DNA of 64,000 nt from Serpens gallinarum. GTDB lineage: Bacteria > Pseudomonadota > Gammaproteobacteria > Pseudomonadales > Pseudomonadaceae. The stretch lies in NCBI RefSeq assembly GCF_014836765.1, contig NZ_JACSQG010000001.1, positions 1 to 64,000 of the forward strand. Direction: 5' to 3'. This document shows positions 9,303 through 21,361 of this stretch, piece after piece. A model generated the notes under the pieces. It searched no databases and was not told the origin of the DNA. It was given only the letters and a program-made list of their open reading frames with translations. Within the stretch, counting starts at the first letter, position 1. The number at the start of each line of letters is the position of its first letter. Made by a program: the position numbers and the translations under genes.

Positions 9303-9434
9303 TCACTTGCCGCGTTGAGCAGCCTGCGGCTCGCCCAGGGGACGGTATTGATCATCGCTCCAGGTGTAATTGCCGGAGCAGCCGGAGAGAGCGAGGGTTA
9401 GGGCCAGCAGGGCGAGGGGATAGTGGATGTTCAT
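9303..9434 (-). CDS. Small T6SS lipoprotein, OrfX-like
   Basis: A 43-residue ORF that usual length cutoffs would miss. It begins MNIHYPLALLALTLALSGC: a short signal peptide ending in the lipobox LSGC (cysteine 19). About 24 mature residues follow, rich in Y, W, D and P. An AAAGGTGA-like site precedes the ATG. It sits directly before fha, where P. aeruginosa HSI-II has a small gene called orfX (PA1664). I match the two by position, size and lipobox; I could not align them. Its function is not known to me. Confidence 0.8.
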   Translation of the reverse strand: MNIHYPLALLALTLALSGCSGNYTWSDDQYRPLGEPQAAQRGK

Positions 9435-9445
9435 GACGTCACCTT

Positions 9446-11581
9446 TCATTGCAGTTGGGCGTGATGTGCTGAAATAGCGCGGGAAAATTGCGCCTGTTGT
9501 TGGCGCAGGGTCGGCAGGTTGCGTTCGTGTTCCTGCCAGCGTGCTATCAAGCTTTCCAGCTGAGGGTTGGTGGCCTGGGCGCCATAAAGCTGGGCTTTAT
9601 CGACGTACTGCTCTGCCAGCAGCTTTATGCGTGCTAGGGTTCGCGGAAGGCGTCGGCGTTCAGCATTGGCCTCAGCTATCGCGCGCTCAAGTTTTTCCGT
9701 GTGGGACGGTCCGCTATATCGATGATCGGCCTCGTAACGGCGTCTGGCTTGCCGTTCCCAGTTATCAAGTTTCCGGTGATAGCTTTCGATTTCCTCGCGT
9801 AGCCAATGCTCTTCGCGCGCGGTCAGGTAGGTGCTCGGCATCGTTTCAGTCGCGGTTTTCCAACGCAGGATCGTGTTGTGGCAGGCCGAGATATAACTGG
9901 CCATGTAATGCTGTTTCACAGATGCGAGTTGAGCAACGAAGGTGGCGCGGTGTGGCATGTCGGCAGTGTTTTTCGCGGCGCAATGCGCACCGGCTGCGTT
10001 CTCGATGCCTGAACAGTCGGGCTGCCAAAGCAACGAAGTTTCCTCGTCTTTGGCAATTTTCAGGGGCAGGAAATGATGCTGCGTGCCGTGATGCTGGTAG
10101 GGATCACCCTGGAGATTGACCACACCGGCAAGAAAGGCCGCCCCACCAACTCCGGTGGTGCCAGTGATCAGTGCTGCTAGGCCAGGTATCCACAGGCGCT
10201 TGTCGGTATCCATCCAGGTGGCCGGCAGGCTGGGGATCGGATCGTTGTGATTTACCAGACGGTGATGCACCAACGCCGATGCCCCTTCGACGAAGGTGCG
10301 GTCACCGGTACGTGGGGCGCCGTAGGTGTAGAGCAGAACGTCAAATTTCTGTTCGTTTCGACGAATCCATTCAGCCAGCAGCGAGGCGATAGCGCCACCC
10401 AGGCTGTGACCGCAGACAACGACTTTTTGACCTGTATGAAAGTTGAGCAGATAGGGCTCAACAAAAGCCTTCACTGCCTTGAAGGCCCGATAGAAACCTT
10501 GGTGTGCTTGGCCGATGCCTTCCTCATAAGGAACTTGGGCCGCATCCAGATCGAGCATCAGGTCATCCGGGTTTTCCTGGGTACCGCGTACACCGATCAG
10601 GATCATGCGGTCGTCATGGGTGACATAGGCCTGGGTGTTGCTATCGGTGTGATCGAGGGTATGCAAGTCCCAGGGCAGCTGTTCCTTGTGCTTTGTGTAG
10701 CGCTGTGGATCGTAGGGCACGACTTCCAGGCGCTTGGAATACGGCACTTCTTCCAGAATGGGATAAAAGCCTTGAGCGCGATGAAATCGACCGGGCTCTT
10801 CAATCAGCGCGCCGGTCTGAATATTTCCGAGGCGGGCATTGAGCACATGGCCAACGGTGCCAGGTACCGGATAGGTGGGTGGTTGTTTTTCGCTCTCATC
10901 GTATTTCTGGCCGAAGCCGGCATAGGCAAGGTTGGTGAAGAGCGCCAGTTGGTAGGCATCCAGTGCGGAGAATGTGGGAGTCAGCGACAGCAATGGACGC
11001 CAGGCACGCAGTGCCCTGACTTCCAGTACATGATGCTTGTTGGGCTCCAGGGCAACGCCAAAAGTAACTCCATTCTGACGAGCATTGGCGGCCAGCACTT
11101 TTGAAGGGCGCGGCGCGACAAGAGTGGAGGCCGGCGGTAAATGGCTGGTGATTTCGACCAGGTCTCTGACCTCGACTCGATAGAATTCGGCTTTTTCCTT
11201 AACGGCGCGGGTCAGGCTTGCGCTGGGCTCGCTGGAAGGCCGTCGCAGGGTGTGTTCGGCGGCGACTTGCAGGGCGGTGATAGGCAGGGGGTAATTTTCC
11301 CTAATCATTAAACGCTCATACCAAATATCGGTACCGCCCTGATATGGATCAGAAAAGCGAAGAACAAACGGTCCGCTGTAACAATTATCAACTAGCGCAT
11401 ATCCATCACCATTCAATATTCCTGTAATTTCTTGTCCTTGCCCATCAATAACTAAATAGTGTAAGTCAGCATACGGCGCACCACTTCCAAACTCGTCAAC
11501 CAGCCGGAAGCTAATCCAGTGTGTGCGTAAAGGGCATTGCTGGGCCTTCGCCGCAAAGGCTGCGGAAAATATTTCGTCCAT
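9446..11581 (-). CDS. T6SS lipase effector, class-3 lipase fold (Tle-like)
   Basis: A 711-residue predicted T6SS phospholipase/lipase. The N-terminal ~110 residues form a small beta-rich domain (HWISFRLVDEFG at 21-32). The class-3 lipase domain has the nucleophile elbow GHSLGGA (391-397, Ser393), the acid in NHNDPIPSLP (Asp447) and candidate histidines at 497-503. Between Asp447 and His497 is a glycine-rich hydrophobic stretch (464-492). The last ~120 residues are highly charged and probably coiled coil. It lies in a vgrG/DUF4123 cassette like V. cholerae vgrG1-tap1-tseL, so it should be delivered by this VgrG to attack membrane lipids of rivals. The 5' end is more AT-rich than its neighbours. 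I do not assign a Tle subfamily. Confidence 0.88.
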   Translation of the reverse strand: MDEIFSAAFAAKAQQCPLRTHWISFRLVDEFGSGAPYADLHYLVIDGQGQEITGILNGDGYALVDNCYSGPFVLRFSDPYQGGTDIWYERLMIRENYPLPITALQVAAEHTLRRPSSEPSASLTRAVKEKAEFYRVEVRDLVEITSHLPPASTLVAPRPSKVLAANARQNGVTFGVALEPNKHHVLEVRALRAWRPLLSLTPTFSALDAYQLALFTNLAYAGFGQKYDESEKQPPTYPVPGTVGHVLNARLGNIQTGALIEEPGRFHRAQGFYPILEEVPYSKRLEVVPYDPQRYTKHKEQLPWDLHTLDHTDSNTQAYVTHDDRMILIGVRGTQENPDDLMLDLDAAQVPYEEGIGQAHQGFYRAFKAVKAFVEPYLLNFHTGQKVVVCGHSLGGAIASLLAEWIRRNEQKFDVLLYTYGAPRTGDRTFVEGASALVHHRLVNHNDPIPSLPATWMDTDKRLWIPGLAALITGTTGVGGAAFLAGVVNLQGDPYQHHGTQHHFLPLKIAKDEETSLLWQPDCSGIENAAGAHCAAKNTADMPHRATFVAQLASVKQHYMASYISACHNTILRWKTATETMPSTYLTAREEHWLREEIESYHRKLDNWERQARRRYEADHRYSGPSHTEKLERAIAEANAERRRLPRTLARIKLLAEQYVDKAQLYGAQATNPQLESLIARWQEHERNLPTLRQQQAQFSRAISAHHAQLQ

Positions 11582-11587
11582 GAATAT

Positions 11588-12415
11588 TTACTCCGTGCAG
11601 TTCGGATATACCGTGCATTTACGACCATTTATTAGGAATGGTCGGAACTCAGGTGGGTTTTGGCAGCGAATAGAAGTATGTGTTTCGATACAGGGCTTCC
11701 AGCCAGCCGTGGTATTCAGCCATGTTCCTCTGAATAAAGGCCGTTCTTCCTGCGAATGCCTAAACTCCACATGCACCGTCTTGCCATTCAGTTCATCGCG
11801 GCGCAGCGAAGCGCCCAAGCGGCGTCGCTGGTCATAATCCTGCGGCACTTGCCAGTGCTCATCGGCTTCGTGACACACCAAAATTTTTACCAGCGAGTTG
11901 TTTTTTCCAATAAGGCGAAACAGCCACATACAGGTGCCGCGCAGTTCTCGCACGCCACTAGCGGGAAAGGGGGGCACGCTGTCGGGCAAGGTGTCGTAAA
12001 TGCCCAGCGAGGCTCCATCGCGCCCTGAGCTCCAGTCGCCGGATCGAAACCGGCCAAACGCCAGCATGCTCACGTTGACCAGTTTCAGCGTGCAGCCTGC
12101 CGTGTGATAGGCCAACGGGATGCGGTAACGGAATGTGTGGGGCTCGCTCATGGGTTCGGTGATGGCCTGCTCAACATGCTCGCGGGGCACATAGCCGCCC
12201 GTGCCTGGGCTGAACCGAGCGCATGCCATGTGTTTTTCAGGCTGGTAGTACGCTGAGTACTGGAACCAGTAGTTTTCAGGCACTTTGCCCGTGAGTGTGA
12301 AATGCGCGCGGCTGGAATAGCTGACGGCCTCGATCGCGCCCTCCTTGATGGCGTTGCCGACCCAGGAACAGGAGCCGAGCAGCGCCACGCTCAACAACAA
12401 AATGAGGCGCCTCAT
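11588..12415 (-). CDS. Lipoprotein, candidate immunity protein to the lipase
   Basis: A 275-residue lipoprotein with signal peptide MRRLILLLSVALLGSC (lipobox LGSC, cysteine 16). The mature part is beta-rich and has several cysteines. I recognise no named domain. Its start overlaps the DUF4123 stop (ATGA) and its stop lies six bases before the lipase ATG, so all three are co-translated. Immunity proteins of T6SS lipases are often periplasmic or lipidated and encoded next to the effector, which makes this the first candidate. That role is inferred from position and export signal only. Confidence 0.72.
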   Translation of the reverse strand: MRRLILLLSVALLGSCSWVGNAIKEGAIEAVSYSSRAHFTLTGKVPENYWFQYSAYYQPEKHMACARFSPGTGGYVPREHVEQAITEPMSEPHTFRYRIPLAYHTAGCTLKLVNVSMLAFGRFRSGDWSSGRDGASLGIYDTLPDSVPPFPASGVRELRGTCMWLFRLIGKNNSLVKILVCHEADEHWQVPQDYDQRRRLGASLRRDELNGKTVHVEFRHSQEERPLFRGTWLNTTAGWKPCIETHTSIRCQNPPEFRPFLINGRKCTVYPNCTE

Positions 12416-13284
12416 GCCTGGGAGCCCTCATGGTTGAGCGAGGCGAAGATCGACTGGCAACGCAAAAAGTGATTCTCCGCAGCCTCGCCGGGCAAAGGCT
12501 CCCAGGCCGGATGCATATCCAGCGTGCCTCTTTTGGTGTTCAGTACCAGCAATACCTGTTCCGCCGCTGCCCAACCCCAGCGCTCAGCCAGATCGAGGCG
12601 TTCGTTCAGCCAGTGGCGAATGTTGTGATGCTTGGCCAGTGCGGTAGTGGCATCCGGCTGGGTTTCCCACAGCCATTGCTCGAGATTGTCCAGACGTATC
12701 TGTCGTGCGATGTGCTGTGGCTCTGGATACAACCACGGAGCGGGCTTACTAAACGGTTCAGAACCCGGCGCCGGATTATCCTGGCTGCGCCAAGCGCCGC
12801 CGTCCCAATAGAGGATCGAACTCAGCGGGCCGAGCAATTGAGGAAGCTGCTGGGATGTTAGGTGGGCAAGACTGCGTGCAATCACCCGGTTGTCCTGAAA
12901 GCGGTAAAGCGCAGGTTGCTCTTCCTCATCGATCAATATGCGTTCGCGCCAGTGTTGGGCGAAAATCGTCAGATCAATATCTGCTGCGCTGGCCAACCAA
13001 CCCCAGTTGTCTTCAGGCGTATCTAGCAGCGTTTGCACAAGCTCTGCATCGGGGTTGTATAAACGAACCAGCCAAGGGCCGACCTCCGCCATATCGGCGA
13101 ATTCGGTGTCTTGGTAAAGGTTGACGTAGTCCTGCATCAGGTCCGCGTTGAACAGGGCCTGGACTGGGTCCGGCTCGGCAAGGCGGTCGATAACTAGTAC
13201 CAGTTCGCGCTGCTGTGCAAGCTGATCGGCGATCCACTCGGAGGCAGTGATTGTCGGATAAAGGCCTTGTTCTGCCTGCGTCAT
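12412..13284 (-). CDS. DUF4123 T6SS effector adaptor/chaperone (Tap/Tec)
   Basis: A 290-residue DUF4123 protein. These adaptors bind an effector and load it on the tip of its cognate VgrG. The domain covers roughly residues 15-140 (from the SEWIADQLAQQ region on), followed by a helical C-terminal half rich in tryptophan. It is encoded between vgrG and the lipase, as expected for their go-between. The frame is open further upstream, but the ATG at 13284 overlaps the preceding stop (ATGA) and has GGAGG six bases upstream. The upstream extension is not domain-like. Confidence 0.88.
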   Translation of the reverse strand: MTQAEQGLYPTITASEWIADQLAQQRELVLVIDRLAEPDPVQALFNADLMQDYVNLYQDTEFADMAEVGPWLVRLYNPDAELVQTLLDTPEDNWGWLASAADIDLTIFAQHWRERILIDEEEQPALYRFQDNRVIARSLAHLTSQQLPQLLGPLSSILYWDGGAWRSQDNPAPGSEPFSKPAPWLYPEPQHIARQIRLDNLEQWLWETQPDATTALAKHHNIRHWLNERLDLAERWGWAAAEQVLLVLNTKRGTLDMHPAWEPLPGEAAENHFLRCQSIFASLNHEGSQA

Positions 13285-13700
13285 GCGAACCTCCACAGTG
13301 ACCAGGCTTTCAATGCTTCGGAGGCGAGAACCAGCACAACCAGCATTGCCTGATGATCTTGCCAGTAGCCACCCGCCACGAGAATCAGCGAAACCGACGG
13401 GTATACGAGCAGGAGGCGGAATGGAATCTGCGCATAACCGAGGTAGCGAGCCCACCGGTAGCCACACAGGAACAACGCGGCGCTCAATATGATGGAAAAC
13501 TGCAGGAGCCATGACATGGCTGCCATTGCCATGTTGGGGCCACCAAGTTCAGTGCCAAGCGCAAGGGTATTGGACAGGTCGGTGATATACGGGATGCGGT
13601 CGTTTTCCCAGCTCCTCATGCTGTACCAGACGACATAGAAGGCATCCAGAAGCCCCCATGTCAGCAGCGATTTTTTTATCCGTGCCCGTCTTCTGATCAC
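13281..13700 (-). CDS. Four-helix membrane protein in the vgrG cassette
   Basis: A 139-residue protein of unknown family with four hydrophobic segments (about 11-27, 57-78, 91-113 and 118-137) and a basic N-terminus (MIRRRARIKK). The GTG start overlaps the vgrG stop (GTGA) and has AAGGA nine bases upstream. The stop overlaps the DUF4123 start. Small polytopic proteins in T6SS cassettes can be immunity proteins. It could also have another role in the cassette. I cannot tell which from sequence. Confidence 0.7.
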   Translation of the reverse strand: MIRRRARIKKSLLTWGLLDAFYVVWYSMRSWENDRIPYITDLSNTLALGTELGGPNMAMAAMSWLLQFSIILSAALFLCGYRWARYLGYAQIPFRLLLVYPSVSLILVAGGYWQDHQAMLVVLVLASEALKAWSLWRFA

Positions 13701-16219
13701 GTTTCGGCATCCTTATTTTCATAAACGGTAGTGGCGGTTACGGGCTGCCAGTGCCACGACTTTCCTGACACGTGCCAGGCGTCCGGCCCTTCCAGATAGG
13801 TCTGCTCGATCCTGCGCTCCTCGCCGTAGCGACGAATGAGCGAGCTGGCAGCAAGGTGCTGTTCGTTGTCTCCCAGCGGTTGCCAAGTCTGGATCATGGT
13901 GCGCTTGGTGTGCTGATAGTCCTTTCCGTCTGAACCAAAAGCTCGACCTTGGTCGCTCATTGATGCGAGGCGATTGATAAGCAGCATTCCCGTATTTCGG
14001 ACGCCATGGTAATCAACCTCCTGGGTCACCCATTTACCGGGGCCGCTTGTGGCTGGTGTCGCAGTGTTGGATGCGGTGACAGGTTTTGCCGTAGCGCGTG
14101 CAGGTGCCAATGTATGGTTAGGCGATGTGGTTAATGCGCTCGGCTGCACCGCACAAATGCCTTCTCGGCAGGCCTCGCAAATAGGGCAGCGGCTTGCGCC
14201 AAGCTGGCGCGCCTTGCGGGCCATTTGCAGTTGGACGTTGGCCAAGGCGAGCCGGAGCTTCTCTCCGGCCTTACCCTGCTCCACCGCTCCCGGAATAACG
14301 GGTGGTTTGATCTTGATGTGCGATCCAGTGCCCGGCGCCCCGCCGGAATTGATCTTGATCGTCGCGCCGCTGAGACTGACGCCACCCGGATCAAGCTTCA
14401 GCCAGCTGCCCCCGCCGCTGGCGGTGAGTTCCATGCCGGCGTCGATGACCACTTTACTGCCGGCGTGGTAGTAAATTTCGTCGCCGGCTTCGGTGAACAG
14501 GCCCGTGCCGATGCTGGTGTGTCGGCTGGCGCCGATGCTGAGGTGGTCGTCGGCGCGGACTTCGCAGCGCCGGTCGCCGTGGGTGGTGTGGTGTTCTTCA
14601 GCCTTGAATTCGCTGTAGCTGTTGGCAACCACGGTGTCGTGGCGCTGATGACCGACGTGCAGGGTCTGGTCGCGGCGGATGTGCTGCTCCCAGTCGCGCT
14701 GGGCATGCAGGTATATGTGCTCGGCGCCTTGCTTGTCTTCGATACGCAGTTCATTGCTACCACCGCCACCGGGTGAGCTGAGCGTTTTAAACAGGCTGCG
14801 AGTTTTGTGCGCCGGCAGGTCGTAGGGCACCGGGTTTGTCTTGTGATACAGGCAGCCGGTGATCAGCGGCTGGTCCGGGTCGCCTTCCAGGAAACTGACC
14901 AGCACTTCCATGCCCACGCGGGGGATGGCGAGGCTGCCGTATCTATCGCCTGCCCAGCCGCTGGCCACGCGCAGCCAGCAACTGCTCTTGTCATCGCCTT
15001 GGCCGTCGCGATCCCAATGCTCTCTGTCCCAAAAGAAGCGAACCTTGACCCGGCCGTATGCGTCGCAATGGATCTCCTCGCCAGCCGGTCCGGTGACCAC
15101 CGCGCTTTGCGCCGCGAGCAGGCGGGGCTTGGGGTGTTTTAGCGGCGGGCGGAATGGCACGTCCCAGGGCGTGGCGGTGAAGCGGTTGCGGTAGCCCTGC
15201 TGAAAACCGTCGGCCGGGATGGTGTCGCTGGTCATCACCTCTTCTAGCACCTGCGGTTGCTTGCCTTGGTGCTCAACCTCGGTCAACAACCACAACTGGT
15301 TCCACTCGGCGCGCGGGTGCTCGCTCATTTCAAGGAAATGCCCGCAGCCCAGCAGGGGCTGGTCGCTGTTGCCCGCAGCCTGCTGATAATCGGCGCGGTG
15401 GCGCTCAAGGGTCCGCTGAGCCAGATGTTTGCCACGGCTGCGTTCGGTGAAATGTCCGGGAAAGGCGTAGTCCTGCAGCACCGGGTCTCTCTGGCTGGAG
15501 ACACTGCTCTCCAGCTGCAGGCGAGGTTTCTGGAAGTCGTAGTCGCGGCGGATGACGGCGCTGGTGCGGGTTTCCAGGCGCACGCCAAAATGCTTGATCA
15601 CCGGCTCGGTGGCGACCATGCCGGAATCCGGCAGGTAGGCGGTGGGCCGGCCCGGTTTGGGGAACCCTGTCTGATCATCGCCAAACACCAGCACATGAGC
15701 CTCGGCATTGTGCTGGAAGTGGTAATGCAGGCCTTCCTCTTCACACAGACGCTGCACAAAATGCAGGTCCGTTTCGCCGTATTGCACGCAATAGTCGCGG
15801 GCCGGATAGACGGTCGGGCCCAGCTGGAACCGGTAGGCATCAGCCTGGATGCCGTGCTCTTCGAGGAGTTGAGCGATGATCTGCGGCACCGTCAGGTGCT
15901 GGAAAATCCGCGAGTTGCGGCGCAGGGCGAGCTGGCTCAGTTGCGGCGCCAGAGTCAGGTGATAACGCGTCAGGCGCGAGCCCGAGTCGCCTTGGGCGAT
16001 CTGTTCGATCAGCCCGTGCACACCGCTGCCGCTCGTGGAATACGCCAGAAAGGCCGGTTGCCCGAGCAGGTTGTCTAGGTCGAGATCCGGGCGTTCGCTG
16101 ACCAGTTCCAGTACAAAGCGATAGGGCTGGCTGATCGCTTCGCGGCCGTGGAATGCGAGCACCTTGAAGTCGTGGGCGATACCCTGAAGGTCGAGAGTGA
16201 AATGATTCTGCGTGGACAT
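13697..16219 (-). CDS. vgrG: T6SS spike protein VgrG
   Basis: An 840-residue VgrG, the trimeric spike that punctures targets. It has the gp27-like N-terminal half, the gp5 OB-fold, then the beta-helix with the DUF2345 region (LKLDPGGVSLSGATIKINSGG, broken here to its key residues: alternating G/S/V). After the needle comes a ~180-residue tail with a cysteine cluster, CPICEACREGIC, and a region containing YHGVRNTGM. The tail is not the M35-type metalloprotease of VgrG2b, since no HExxH is visible. Three ATGs are possible. The one at 16219 has AAGGAG six bases before it. It opens the effector cassette. Confidence 0.95.
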   Translation of the reverse strand: MSTQNHFTLDLQGIAHDFKVLAFHGREAISQPYRFVLELVSERPDLDLDNLLGQPAFLAYSTSGSGVHGLIEQIAQGDSGSRLTRYHLTLAPQLSQLALRRNSRIFQHLTVPQIIAQLLEEHGIQADAYRFQLGPTVYPARDYCVQYGETDLHFVQRLCEEEGLHYHFQHNAEAHVLVFGDDQTGFPKPGRPTAYLPDSGMVATEPVIKHFGVRLETRTSAVIRRDYDFQKPRLQLESSVSSQRDPVLQDYAFPGHFTERSRGKHLAQRTLERHRADYQQAAGNSDQPLLGCGHFLEMSEHPRAEWNQLWLLTEVEHQGKQPQVLEEVMTSDTIPADGFQQGYRNRFTATPWDVPFRPPLKHPKPRLLAAQSAVVTGPAGEEIHCDAYGRVKVRFFWDREHWDRDGQGDDKSSCWLRVASGWAGDRYGSLAIPRVGMEVLVSFLEGDPDQPLITGCLYHKTNPVPYDLPAHKTRSLFKTLSSPGGGGSNELRIEDKQGAEHIYLHAQRDWEQHIRRDQTLHVGHQRHDTVVANSYSEFKAEEHHTTHGDRRCEVRADDHLSIGASRHTSIGTGLFTEAGDEIYYHAGSKVVIDAGMELTASGGGSWLKLDPGGVSLSGATIKINSGGAPGTGSHIKIKPPVIPGAVEQGKAGEKLRLALANVQLQMARKARQLGASRCPICEACREGICAVQPSALTTSPNHTLAPARATAKPVTASNTATPATSGPGKWVTQEVDYHGVRNTGMLLINRLASMSDQGRAFGSDGKDYQHTKRTMIQTWQPLGDNEQHLAASSLIRRYGEERRIEQTYLEGPDAWHVSGKSWHWQPVTATTVYENKDAET

Positions 16220-16236
16220 GCTCATCTCCTTGAGCC

Positions 16237-20332
<4,096 letters not shown>

Positions 20333-20335
20333 TCA

Positions 20336-21361
20336 TCAATCCTTAATGAAGAGGGGGGCGCTGCGCAGGGTGACGAGGGCGTCGGTCTGTGTATGGCCCA
20401 GCCAACTGGTCCAGCCGAGGCTGCACTGACTGTCAGCGGAGAGCCGCAATTGCCTGTCCGGGTGGTCGTCGCGGTGCAATTCCAGGGTGATGTCGTAGTC
20501 CAGCGGGTCGCGCAGGATGAAACGCACCAACGCACAGAGCGGCTGATAGGCGCTGCCGGTCGGCAAGAAATCGTGGAAGCGCTGCCAGGACAGCTGATGG
20601 ATGTGAATGCGGAATTTGCCGCCGCGATCACGCACGTGCTCGCCGAGCACCAGGTTTTCGCCCAGCTGGCTGTTGCCCAGGCCCAGGCGGTTGAGCTGGT
20701 CGGGCAGGATGTCCACACGCCGCTCCAAGCATTGCTCGAGGGTCAACGCGGCATGTTTGAAGTAATAACGCAGCACTGACTCGATTAGTGCCGCCGAATG
20801 AGCGCGCTGGCTGAGCAGGCCCAGGTAGGGCAGCAGGCGTTTCCAGTTCAGCTCGGCACTGTCGCGGATGGGCGCGCCGCCCAGGCCGATCAGAGCGAAC
20901 AGCTGAGCGGAGAACGGGTCGCTGGCACCGGCGCTGAAGCGGGCGTGATAGCGGTATTTCTGCCAGATGGGCAGCAACAGCCGCTGCAGGCGGTGGTTGA
21001 ACAGGTCGAGAAATTCACGGGTGGGATTGCCGCTTTCATCATCGCCCAGGGCCTGCTCGCCATAAAAGGCCGGCAGCGGCGAGCCAGCGCCCACCAGGCT
21101 CGGCAGATTGATGCACAGGCGTGCGCGTAGCTCGCCGTGTTCCTCGAAGAACTCCACGCGCTCGATATCGCTGCCGGGAAATCCCAGGCTCGGGTTGGCC
21201 TGGAGCTCCAGCCGCTCATAGAGCGCTTCGTCGTCCAGGTGCGGATGTGCGGTGCGCAGCCGGTCGAGCACCAACAGTACGCCCTGGAACAGGCTGTACT
21301 CGCGGATGCGCGGGCTGAGCGATGTCACAGCAGCGGTTGCTGACCCATGCGCGGCGACCAT
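20336..21361 (-). CDS. tssG: T6SS baseplate protein TssG
   Basis: A 341-residue TssG (HsiH/ImpH). It binds TssF and TssK to form the baseplate wedge. Family-typical stretches include YSLFQGVLLVLDRL near the start and AELNWKRLLPYLGLLSQ. The gene overlaps tssF by 37 bases. The ATG at 21361 has AAGGAGAGG eight bases upstream. A GTG at 21328 overlaps the tssF stop (GTGA), the junction style used elsewhere in this operon, so the true N-terminus could be eleven residues shorter. Confidence 0.95.
   Translation of the reverse strand: MVAAHGSATAAVTSLSPRIREYSLFQGVLLVLDRLRTAHPHLDDEALYERLELQANPSLGFPGSDIERVEFFEEHGELRARLCINLPSLVGAGSPLPAFYGEQALGDDESGNPTREFLDLFNHRLQRLLLPIWQKYRYHARFSAGASDPFSAQLFALIGLGGAPIRDSAELNWKRLLPYLGLLSQRAHSAALIESVLRYYFKHAALTLEQCLERRVDILPDQLNRLGLGNSQLGENLVLGEHVRDRGGKFRIHIHQLSWQRFHDFLPTGSAYQPLCALVRFILRDPLDYDITLELHRDDHPDRQLRLSADSQCSLGWTSWLGHTQTDALVTLRSAPLFIKD

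Noticed and set aside
13285-13512. N-terminal extension of the DUF4123 gene
   Set aside because: The extra 76 codons overlap the membrane-protein gene in another frame and look non-coding; ATG 13284 has GGAGG.
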